A DNA stretch of 64,000 nt, from NCBI GenBank assembly GCA_014549065.1, contig JACDOX010000389.1, forward strand, positions 376,854 through 440,853. The letters run 5' to 3'. This DNA is from Cardinalis cardinalis (lineage: Eukaryota; Chordata; Aves; Passeriformes; Cardinalidae). Under the pieces are notes generated by a model. The model worked only from the letters and a program-made list of their open reading frames with translations. It was not told the origin of the DNA and did not search any database. The translations under genes were made by a program, and so were the position numbers. This document shows, one piece after another, positions 28,001 through 40,000 of this stretch. Every line of letters begins with the position of its first letter. Positions within the stretch are counted from its first letter, which is position 1.

Positions 28001-31000
28001 CAAATAATGGAAATCAATTGCACAAGGGGATTGAAGACCAGCCACCTTGGTCTGGGCAGTTTCTTGGATANACCTCTTCTGGCTATTCAGTAACCCTAAA
28101 TGCAGAAAAGTATATAAGCAGGAGCAGATGATTTGCAGGNAGGTACCTCCATCCACTCAGGAACCACAGGCCAGAAACAACCTCCTGAGGAAAGCTCTTA
28201 CTATTGCTTTTGGAAAGAACTGAGCAAAGGTTATGCTTTTAAAATGAAAGGAAGAAGGGAGTATGATGGTGCTATGTTGTCCTCCACTTCCTTTAAATGT
28301 CACCCTAGTAAATAAAAATCACAAACCCCCTACCCCCTTTCAAATAAAGACCTCAGTTCAATTCCTCCCTAAATCTCAGGGACCCTCTTGCTTAACACAC
28401 ATNTTCCTGGGCAATGTGCTTGCTGCAGGCCATCTCTCCACTGATGCANGTAAGGCTGCTCCCAAAAGTCATCAGGACAAATGTGGCTCATGAAAAGTCT
28501 ATCGGTTGGCACTGTTATGTGATTATCAGCTCTACTGAGCTGTGAGGAGGAGAAAACTTGAGTCCAGTGCTGCTCCAGGGATATAATTTATATTTACAAN
28601 TCACCATGCTTTGAAGAAACTGTGTGGGTGTTGGTGATTCACTTAAAGATTGTTGACCAGGTTGTACAGGGTGTGTAGCTCTTAGATCTAAAAGCTTATT
28701 TCATCCTTCAGAAGAAAGTAAGGTTTGTCCATAATTTTTTTCTCTCATTTAACTCTGACTTACAGGCAACAAAGCAGAAGAAACCCATTATGTTTAATGT
28801 CACCATGATGAATGGCCAAAGCATCACTGTCCCTGCAGACTCTGCTTCCACTGCCAAAGAGATCTGTCAGTTCATAGCAGATAAAATCAAACTGAAGGAT
28901 ATCTTTGGGTTTTCACTTTACATTGCTGTGTTTGATAAGGTAAAGTGTAGAAAAATAGAATGAAAGCTCTCTTCTCTTTCTGTGGAGTTGCTGCCTCACC
29001 CAGCCTCACTGAGGATTCCTGAATTATGTAACACCCTCAACCCACTCCTGCACTGAAACCAAATCAGCTCTGAATCCCAGCTGGATCTCAGACCTGACAA
29101 TAATATTCTGCCTTTCTGTTGGCTTATCACTCAGCAATTCTTGCTGCAGCCCTGTAAGGTTTCCTTTGCCACATAGCTGACCCGTAAAAATACATCCACT
29201 TACCACATACTGTCACTTGTGCGCCGGGGTTGGGGCAGGAACAGGCGAGAGGCAGGATCATAGAAAAGGCAAAGAAGGCTTTANTCAAAAGAACCGTGTG
29301 GTTTTTATAGACTGGTATGATAGATTCTTTTCTATTGGCTAACTAACAGAAACATTTTTCTCATGCACTGTCCTTGAGAGGAACAGAAAAATAAAATAGA
29401 AAAACACTACTTAGAAATTGTTTATAGTCAACAAGTTATCACATCTTTCTAGCTCTCTAAAACTTCTCACAAGCCGCTGTGAGAAACGCTTATCGTTTCT
29501 CTCTCTCGGNCTCATGGCATCCACACCATACAACTGGCATACTCATCTGCTTACCTTTTTGGAGTTTTTCTTGCACTCAGGAGACAGGAGCTTTGTGTGA
29601 ATTGTCCTTCGGGCAGGCCCAGAGCAGGCTGGCAGTAAATGCAGTGTTCCTGTGTGGCAGGTGTGGTCGCTGGGCGGGGGCCGGGAGCATGTGCTGGACG
29701 CCATCTCGCAGTGCGAGCAGCTGGTGAAGGAGCGCGGCACGCACGAGCGCCACGCGCCCTGGCGCCTCTACTTCCGCAAGGAGATCTTCACCCCCTGGCA
29801 CAGCTCCCGCCAGGATCCCGTCAGCACCGACCTCATCTACCACCAGGTCATCCGGGGCGTTCGCTTTGGAGAGTACCGCTGTGACAAGGTGGGGCTCCTG
29901 ACTGATCCTCCTAAAGAGACAAAACTGGATTAGTGTTTCCCATGTTAAAAAGCAGGAGTATGAACTGAGTTTGTAGTGTGTTAGGAAAATTAATCCACAA
30001 ACACCAGAGGATCATGTCCAAAAAGGAGACAGAGGAGTCCTTTTACTTAACTCAAATAAAGGGAGAGGCCATGGGGCGTTCCCCTGGGATCTCTCAAATT
30101 TTTGGAGGACACAGCCTCCTTTTTATNCTAATTTCCNGGCTGCATACCCCTCTCTCTTTCCCCATTTGCTGAGGTACTTGAGAGGTACAGACTCCCTGAT
30201 ATGCCTGATACCAAAGATTTCCCTCTAATTTATAACCCTCCCTTTTAATTTTTAATTCTTATGGAATTTAGGNTTTTTTTCTTCCCCACTGTTTCTTTCA
30301 TCTTTCAATGTCTAATTTCATTTATCAGCAAACCTAAAGTTTATTTNTAAAAGCAAATATCCTTTTCCATTCATCAATCAGTGGAATCCTTCCCATTGTT
30401 TCTTTTATCTCCCAGTGCTAGTTTTATCTACCAGCAGACCCACNGCTTGTTTGTAAAGACCAATCCACTTTTCCTCTCAAGTGGATGTGAACAACCCTTC
30501 CCTTCTTAATGAACAATCCCTGTCCAGGTGATTGTGCCAGCTGTCACACTGATAGTTCTAATTAATACTTTTCCCTTTCCTGCAACTTCCAGTTCAGTGA
30601 GAGCTTGGAGGCATGTCCAAAGGGGCAAACTGAGTCATACTTTAAAATATCTTTGCTAGTAATCTCTCTGATGTTACAATTGTGTGAAGTTCATCCCTCC
30701 TCATGCTGGGTGACTGTTAAGAGTTATCCAGACAAAAACTGAGAAAACCCCATTCCTAAATGGTTCAAAGGTTGAAAGAGGATATTTAGCCTTTGTNACA
30801 TCCTTCTAGGCCTCTTTTAATGGATTAATTGTTTCAGGAGGAAGATTTGGTGGAGATAGGTGCAAAATATTGTTATATCCAGTTTGGAGATACCATCCAC
30901 AATGAACTTGTGCAGAAGGTGCTCCATGACTGTATTCCAGTAAAACAGCTGAAGTCCAAACCCTTGGAAAAGTGGGTGAGCCTTGTAACCTATGCACATG

Positions 31001-34000
31001 CTAAGGTAAGAGGTTTGTCAGGCACTGCTGGGTAACCACTCTTGAGCACCAGCTTCTGCTTCTTTTACCATTTTTATTTATTAATAGTCTGTAGGAGAAG
31101 AAGGAAAACCAGCTCAGTTTGGAGATCCCAAATAGCTCATTAGGTCTGGGGGAGCAGAAAACCTTTCTGCTCATACTTCCATATGAAAAGCAAGGGGGAA
31201 GAATGAAAAAGTACATTTAAATCTCTGAATAGAGTAGCTTTTAAGGCTCTATCTTCCATCTGAAAACTAAGTCAGGATGGGCATGGCATNAAGTATTGGT
31301 TTTGATCTGGAAATGGATTACCTGAATTATTTCCATAGCAGCNGAGGTGCGTTAGACTTTGAATAGGTCAGTGGGGATCTGAGGGAAATTTGGAATCCAG
31401 ATGCCTGTGGGCACTGCTAGCTGCATGTGAGTCCCTGGAGACTATTACTGATTCACTTTCTCCAAGTTCCCTGACACCAGCAACAGCAAAGGATTGTTGG
31501 GATTGGGCTTGTTCTTTATTGTCTGCAGATCATGCAAACCAGATTTTACTGAGAAAACCTTGGGTGTGTTTTTTTCCTGCAGGCCCCATACACACAGGAC
31601 CATCTCTCCTCTCAGACTGTGAAGGAGCAACTTGTAGATTTTGCTCGCTTTCAGTGGCCTTTGCTTTTTTCCAGATTCTTTGAAGTCACTAAGTTTTCAG
31701 GTAATACCTGGAGCCTCGGACACATATAAGATCAATAGGGGAAGACTTGTATAGCATTGATAAGGATTTTTTTCTGTATTTTCAGGACCCAGCTTGCCTA
31801 AGAACCACTTCATCATTGCTATAAATTGGAAAGGCATCTGCTTCTTGGATGAGTCAGAAAAGCGGCTCCTTGAGCTGACCTACCCAGAGATAACTGGCAT
31901 CCACACCAACAGGTGAGGGCCCCAGAAAGACAAGATCTGAAGATGTCATCTCTTCCATACTCAGAAAGGATGTACCTTCTCTGCCACCTTGTTAGGTGAT
32001 TTGATCTGTGCCTGGAAAGGTGGTTTAGCCTAGGTCCAGGAAACAGAAAGGGAAAACTGAGCAGCCTGTGAAGGAAATACCGAAAGGACTGGATCCTTCC
32101 AGCTGGTGTAAAGTGGTCCTGTTCAGTCAGAAAGGTGTAAGGAAGCAGAGGCAGGCATCGAGACAACAATGGCCCAAATTAGTGACACGGTTAAGCCATT
32201 GTCTGTTGTGCATGCTGGGAGTTCACATCTTACTCAGGTGCCATGGACCACAGGAGGATCACTGAGAAAAGCTGTTAACTACTGCCTGCTCATGGCACAC
32301 ATCCTTGCATCAGGTCACTCAAAGAAAAGGATCTTACATACACAAAAAAACCCCCAGTGAGGACTGCCAGAGGTTTAATTAGCTGTTGAGTTACTCCAAA
32401 AGAAGGGTGTTCCTGTATCTATATGGAAGCAGTTTTGTACAAAACATNGTGGAGTCCAGAGCCAAGCTGAGCCACTTCAGTCCTTCACACCTGCCAGCTC
32501 ATGGGAAGGCAAATTAGGAACTACCAATATTCACTGTAAGGGAGTTATCTGCAAGGAGATGTGGGTGCCTTGGCTGTGTTTACAGATGGGTCTGTAAGTT
32601 TTTCAGGTGCTCTGGTAACAAATTGTTCAATAATACCTAGGGCAGTGAAGTCATTTGGACAGAGCTGCACTCTCATCACGCTTCGTGCCGAGGAGTTTGT
32701 TCTGACATCTGTAAACAGCGTTGTCATTGCTGAACTGGTGGTGATGTTCCTGGAAGGACTGAAGAAAAGATCACAATTTGCTGTGGCAATGCATGAGAAA
32801 AAATCCCAGGGTAAGTCTCATAACTCTTCTACAGGGTGTGGAGAAATCATGAAAGAATGCNCAGCACTTATTTGAAGGTGCTCAAAGAGAAGAGGGGAAC
32901 TTCATTAAGAGTCCCTTTGCTCCTGGGGGGAAGCATCAGCACAGCAATGCCAAGCATAAGGCAATGGGATTCAGTACCNTTGCACACAAATAACCTTTCC
33001 TTCCTCCTTCTCCTTCTTTATATATTTTATTTAGATAGTATAGTGTCCAGGAACTCAGTTTGGTTATAGTAGGAAGTTGGATCTGGGCTCTCTGGAAATG
33101 CTTTGCAGAAGAATTTCACAGAAGCAGTAAAATGGAATTTCCTGTGGAATAGAGGTGGCTCAAACAGACATGCATGTTTAAAATGTAAACATTAACTTCA
33201 GCTACTTACAACTACTGAGTTCCTTTCCATGCTTTGCTGCCAGTCTGGACACAAAGTCAGCATTCATGTGAATCAAACTTANTTCTGCCATTGCCCTCAG
33301 TGATCAAAGTTAGGGTTTCAGAGGAAACAGAAGTGATTTCTCTGGTGTTACTGGAAAGTGTTACTGGAAAATTAGCCATATTTACACAAATCACTTTCTA
33401 CCGCTAACTGATTTCAGGCCTTCAAAATACAATTTCCTTGTCTTTCACATTACTTTACATTTTCTCAGACTGTCAAGCCTGAACAGTACCCCCCTTATTC
33501 TGTTTTCCAGATGATCCTGGCATCCTGTCCTTCAAGAAGGGAGACTTGCTAATCTTCACTGAAGACAAAAGCCTGGATGCAGACTCTGGCTGGATCTGTG
33601 CCCAGAATGAAAGGACAGGCAAAACAGGGAATGTATTTTTGGAAGACATCTACATCATTCCTTCCCTCACAAAACCCTCTAGTCAAGTGCTGGTAAGGAA
33701 AGCTAAGCACTCCATGTGAAAAGACTGGATGATAAAAACGTTAATATGGTTGAATTTATAACNGGAAGATAATTGTCCCTCCAAAGTCAGAGAAGTTCTA
33801 TACCTCCCACTGAAATAAAGCATTTAATTCTGTCCTGTCTGAAAACAAAACTAAGCCTAGTCCAGACTCTAAGGAGAAGACTGCAGCTGCACAAAGGCAA
33901 TGGCTTTAAAAACCCCCNAAATCCACTCTATCAACATGGGAGATTTCAGTGCCTGAAACTGGTAGCAATTAAGGGGTATGAGTGTGCAGTTGAATTTTCC

Positions 34001-37000
34001 TGCATTCACTCTGGGCTCGAGTGGTAATCACATAATGCCTCAAGAGAACCTCTGAGTGCATCAGGTTACTTAAAGAGAATACAGTCTTTGAGGGAGCCAA
34101 GGTTTCTCATTAGTACCACTGCTAATAATTTTGTCTTCAGTTATGAGGATTCAGTATATTGGACTCTGTGCTAACAGANAAAAAGCAGAAAAACTGGTGG
34201 CAAAACACACTAGAGAGAAGCAGGTGCATTATAAAACACGTGCTGTGCTTTGGATAATCACATACATTTCAATGTCCACTACTGTTACCTCTGTGTAAAT
34301 TGGTTCTTTGAGTCAGCTGTTCCCAGGTCATTCTGTAGTGCCTGGAAATGCTGCTTTTGAGGCAGGAGGTCTCAGGCAGCACACAGGGCTACCTGCACAT
34401 TTATGCTGAGTAATCCCTGACAGTGCATGCAGAGACCNGTCTCCATGTGACATCTCTGTGTGGCTGTGTTATTGCAGAGTTTGCTGATGATGTCTCCAGA
34501 CCAGAGGAGGACAGCTTCACAGAACTCCTTCATGGAGGAACCTGATGAAGAGGATATCAAGGTGAAGCCTTACACCCTGGAGGAGTTCTCCTACGAACAC
34601 TTCAGGTGAAGCTCTCTGTGTAGAGTATGCCCTAGAAAAGTCTTGTTGATCAGTAATCCTTAAAGCCTATTATGTAACGGCATGTCCCACTTCTGACTGT
34701 GTTTCTTCTTTTTGTTCCCTGTAATTGTGACTTTGGATACAGAGATTCTGGCCCATGGCTATTGTATCTTAAGTCTGCAGAAATGCAAAGGGGAGAACTG
34801 ACTGGGCTGACTTCTTCCAGCAGGCTCTATTCTTACTTCTCACCCTTTCTTCAGCACTTAGCAGCTAGTGAGGATATACAACACCTCAGACAGAAAAGAA
34901 AGGGGAAAATCAGTTTTCTAAAAACCCCTCTTTTTTTTTTTTTGCAAGCTTCCTACCTTCCGGATATACAGGAAACCACATTTCCCTGCTCTTGCTGACC
35001 TACAGAATCAAAGGAGATCTGAGATCACTGTCTTGTGAAAGAATAGGTCTAGAGATATGACTTTATGATAATGACCTCCTTTGTTCATAGCAATACCGAT
35101 NCAGTAATTTTGTATTGCTTGCACTTGTCTTTGTTCAGGACTCCTGAGAAGGAATCCNTCAGCAAAGCTGTTCTCCAGAAATCCCGTGGGCACAGTCAAC
35201 TGTGGGCACATTCCAAGGAGCCTCTGAAACAGCCATTGCTGAAGAGAGCATGCACAGACCCTGATCTTCGGGATTTGGCCTGTCAGGCCTTCATTGATAT
35301 CCTTTCTGTCCTCTCTTTGGGATCTGAGAACACTAAAGGGGAAGGAAGAGTTAGCCAGGTCCACTAAATTACCTCTATTGAGATNCCTCAGCCACCTTAC
35401 AGGGGATAAATTCACATAAAGATGGAGCAGATCAAATCTGTTTCCCTTGTCTACAGGGAAATGCTCCAATTTCCTCCCAGTACTCCACAGCTACTGATGG
35501 CTCACTAAACTAATAACCTGGATTTACTACATATGCCCAGAAAATGCAGCCACTAGCACAGTACAAATCACAGCCAAACAGCAGCTGCTGCAAAGGAAAG
35601 GAGGTAAGGGACAGACAGGGAACATGCTCCAGACCTTCCTCCCAGTATTAGCCACTTAGACATCAACAAAGTCACTAACATGTTAGGATCCAGATGAAAC
35701 TTCCCATTTGCCTTCCAAAATNTCTGCTTTTCTCCTTAAAAGCATATTCACCCATCATGAAGTTCATGGGAGACTACCCCTCAAAACAGGCACACTCCTC
35801 CGTGGACGTCACTGACCAGATATTTGTGCCAGCTATCCAGGAGGAGGTCCTGAGGGATGAGATTTACTGTCAGATTATGAAACAACTGACTGAGAACAGA
35901 AACAGGTATTTACCTGGGTGCAAACACCTGCCCCTGCAGAGCCAGCCCTCAAGTGCAGGGGGCATCAGGAACCCTTGTTGCATTTGTGATGCAGTGGGGG
36001 CAGGGAGAAGGATAAACAAATGTTGGAGTAACAGCTTCCCTTCTCCCTTTGGCCAGGCAGTGCTTACCTCTGTGGAGTGCTCAGGACCACTCCCTGGCAG
36101 GGAGAGGCCAGAGAGCACCATCAGTCATCTCCCCTGAGCTGCTGCTTTGCTCCCACAGCATTCTGTGCTCATTTCCTTGTGGTGTGAGGCAGGCAAGGTG
36201 TCACTGAGGCTCTCCTGCTCCCGAAGCAGTCTGTAGGGGAAACACAGCACTGCATAGTCCTTGCATCTCTTCACTGACTGCCCTGGCAACTCTCCACCTA
36301 GATTTTCCAACAGCAGCATTCCCCTCCCACAAAAACATAGTTCACACTGTATTTTTACCAGCAGTGAATAAATACTTTTGAGTATTTATTGTTATATTAA
36401 TTAGGTTACAAAACTGCCTTGCAGAACAGGTTACAGAGGTACCTGCCCACATAAAAACAGGCTGGTGTTTTCTTCCCCACNCACAAAAGGATAATTTGAT
36501 CTACTTCCTGGAAAACTTGCAAAAAGCAGCTTAAAATAATATTAATTATTAACAAAATTGTTTGTCCATTTCTGGATGTATTCTGTTTGTTTATTTAATT
36601 TCTTTCTTCTGTTCCACAAGTATTGCATGTAGTGGAACTTTCATCATGTGTGTCAGTGTTGAATGGTAAATTCTCTTGCAGGCAGTGAATCTTACAGGCT
36701 ATTTAATGCATNGTCTGTAACCATGGTGCCAGTGCCATGCCTGATGTATTCCACCAATGTGAGCGGGATCACTCATGTGGAAAAAACAATGCTTGAAAGG
36801 TGGCTATTTGCATATACTTTCATTAGAACAGCCAGAGCAACAAATCTTTCAGCCTTCCCAGGCTGCTGTGTTGTGGACCATGTCCTGCTCTCACACAGAC
36901 ACAAACACCACTCTATAGAGCATAAATGGGATTAAAATAGTCTGTCTTCATCTGCAAAATTAGAACAGTAAGTGGGAATAAAGAAGCCAGAACCTCTTAA

Positions 37001-40000
37001 TTCAGTGAAGTCTGATGCCCTTTCAGAGCCAGACATGCTGACTTTCCCAACCAAAACCACTTCACACCAGTGAGGATTTCAGAGCAATCTCTGGACACAG
37101 CTGAAGTGTGTTCTGCTCCTGGCTTTGAGGCAGAACGACTGACCACCTCAGGGCTGCAGAGCCCTTCTTAATGGTGAGAGTAAGGTGCCAGAAGAGCTTC
37201 AACTGGCAGATTTCACAGNTGCAGAGGCTGGAAGAACTGGATTTCTATCTGAAAAATAGTACCAGGTTGATCTGGAACTTTTAAGAACTGCATCTACCTC
37301 ACTACATAATGCTATCAACATGTTCATTTTTCAGAATAGGAATACATGTAAGGGGAAGCCAGTGCATGCAAAGTGTTCATGCCCTGAGCAAAGCTGGCCA
37401 GTGCAGAGGGTAGGTGAATACATCCACTGAGAAACCAGGATCTGAGTACCTGTGAGCCTGAACACCAAATCAGCAGTGGCTTTCCAAGAGGAAGGCACCA
37501 GGGTCACTGCTGCTGAGNTGTTTGCTAAACTGGAATTTATATTTATCCATGAGGTTTGCACCTGTCATGAGTATTTCTCATGCAGGACTTGGCATTATCT
37601 TCACATGCAGGCTGTGGTTGCTGCACAGCAAATGAATGCCAGAGCCTGGGTGAAGGCTCTGTTGATTTGCAGCTCTCTGCACAATGGNACCACGATGGGA
37701 GTGCATTTCTCTTCCCTGTAGCTGGTGTGTGGTCAAACAGAGAATTATACGTGCCTGTAGCAGAACTGTTGGTTTGTGTTCCCAGGTACAGCGAGACCAA
37801 GGGCTGGCAGCTCCTCTGGCTCTGCACTGGCCTCTTCCCACCCAGCAAGTCACTGCTCAAACACGCCCAGAAGTTCATAGAGACACGCCAGAAAGAAACA
37901 CTGGCCCCGGGGTGCCGCCGGAGGATTCAGACAGTAATGAGGTAAATAATCTGGCATATAACCAGCTCAAAGTGTTCAAATAGCAATAATCAGGTCCCAA
38001 AAACCACACAGGCTATAACAGTGCAGCTGTCACTTTCCTTTTCCTCTTTACATCTTGGTTTTTTAAGTGATCATGATTTTTAACTTTCTTCATGGACTTT
38101 GAACCATTGAAGAGAGGTCTATGTCTCAGTTTCAGTTTTTTCTTTNAGAGTTAGCAGCATTTTAAAAAGTTAATCACCACACATAATCACTTGCCTNCCA
38201 GAGCTGGGTATTTCAAACATCCTAAAGGGCAGGCAGCTTGGAATGATGTCACTGATGATATCCTGACCTCACTTTTCTTTGGTGAGGCAGCATGTCCTTG
38301 TTGAAAGGATCAGTGCAATCAATTCCTATTTTAAAAAACCCAAAAGAACAAAGCCCTGACTCTTACCTGGCTGCTCACAGCAAGGCATTTCTCCATCCAC
38401 TTGGCATTACCCCAGGCTGAAGCAACAGGACCACCAAACCCCAGTGCTTCCTGAGCTTCTGAATGAGTTGTTGTTCTAAGGGACATTACAAAACCAGAGA
38501 GAGAGGAAGGATAACAGGATCAGGAAGGATCACTGAACTGTAAGGGAAAGGTTTCCTGAGATTCCTCCAAGCACTGGAATAACCCAGCTTGCCCCTCTGA
38601 GAACAAAGCTTTGGCACCAAGGTTGACTGCAGCCTTCTCCCTTTTGATGGTGCTGTGATTTATCACTTGCCTGCCACAGACCTCATCAGTAAATAATCTG
38701 CCCAGAGATTCCTCCTTCCAGCTCCTGCATCTTCCCCTTTCCCTCAGGCTGGGCCACATGTTTGGTCTGTGAGCCCCACGGGTCAGGCTCTAGGAGAACA
38801 CTAACACAGTGGATATCCCCCTTGCAGTGGATGGGGTTTGGCACTGCTGGGGAAATGTCACCACACATTGAACTCGNTTTTGAAGTGTCTGAAAAATGCA
38901 TGGCAAGGAATGCTATTCATTGTTTATTTCTATGGAGAAGACTTAAAAATTCCTGCTGCCCTATATCATGTGCTATTCATGCTCTAAGCCCTGTTGAGCT
39001 GTACAGAGCTTCTTTAGAGAGAGCAAATAAGGAAGGGAAAGCAGAATGGGCTGATTGGAAGGAGGATTTTATTTGCTAAACTGCCCCAGATCTGAAGTCT
39101 GGGGGATGGGAAGGGGAACAAAGACAAATCTTATCTTCTAAGATTGGTTTTTTTCCTAAGATTAAACTTGCATCTGCTTAGAATAGAATAGAATAGAATA
39201 ACCTATTTCAGTTGGAAGGGATCTTCAACAGTCATTTAGTCCAACTTCTCCCTGTAAGTAACCTGGTCTCTTTGGAAAGGGTAGAGCAGGCAGCTCAAAG
39301 GACTGACCTAAATACACTCAGCGGAACCCAGCTGAGCCCTTGGGTACACACCTTTTCTGCCAAAAACCACTTTACAGCTTCACCCCCAGAATCCTGGCCA
39401 GGGAACCACCCTGATGGGTGTTAAGCAGATCTCACCTTGGCAGTGAATTCCTAGCTCAGGCTGCAAGGAGAGGTGGTGAGCCCTGTGCCTCTGCAGCCAA
39501 ACTGCTGCAACTCCCTGAGCTCCCAGGGCCTCCCTCTGATGCCAGGTCAGGAACAGGTGACTGAGTAGGGCAGTTCCACACTTTGTACAGTGCTGCACAG
39601 TACAAAGCACATGCTGTTCAGCTTGGTCACACTNAAGTCTTCCTTCTCCAAATGGAAATGCTCCTTTATTGAATGGAAAATAATTAGTTTTCAAATCCAC
39701 ACAACTAAAGCTTGGATCCAGACTAACCTCCTCCTAAGAGACCAANCCCATGTGAGAGGCCTATAAGCTATGGTGTTCAAAATACCTGAGCAGCCTGCTC
39801 TGTGCCACTGGGGACAGGAATTTACTGGCCCCAGGAGGTAATTTCCTAGATTTGTTCTCACTTTAACTGTGTCAGGATTCTAGCATGACTGAGACATCAG
39901 GGCCAGTTCCTTTGCTGTAAAAGGCAGCTTTGCTCTGAGCTATAATTTCAAAGAACTGGGCTTGTACAGCTTAAGCACCTCCTAAGTCAGTGATTGCACT

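Noticed and set aside
35302..35760. GT-AG alternative for the exon 36-37 intron (GTCCTC donor at 35,308, AG at 35,760)
   Set aside because: It keeps phase and length, but the donor is non-consensus, the acceptor has no pyrimidine tract and the residues fit MYO7A worse (DILS instead of AIMK), while the AT-AC donor, branch and acceptor all fit U12 consensus.
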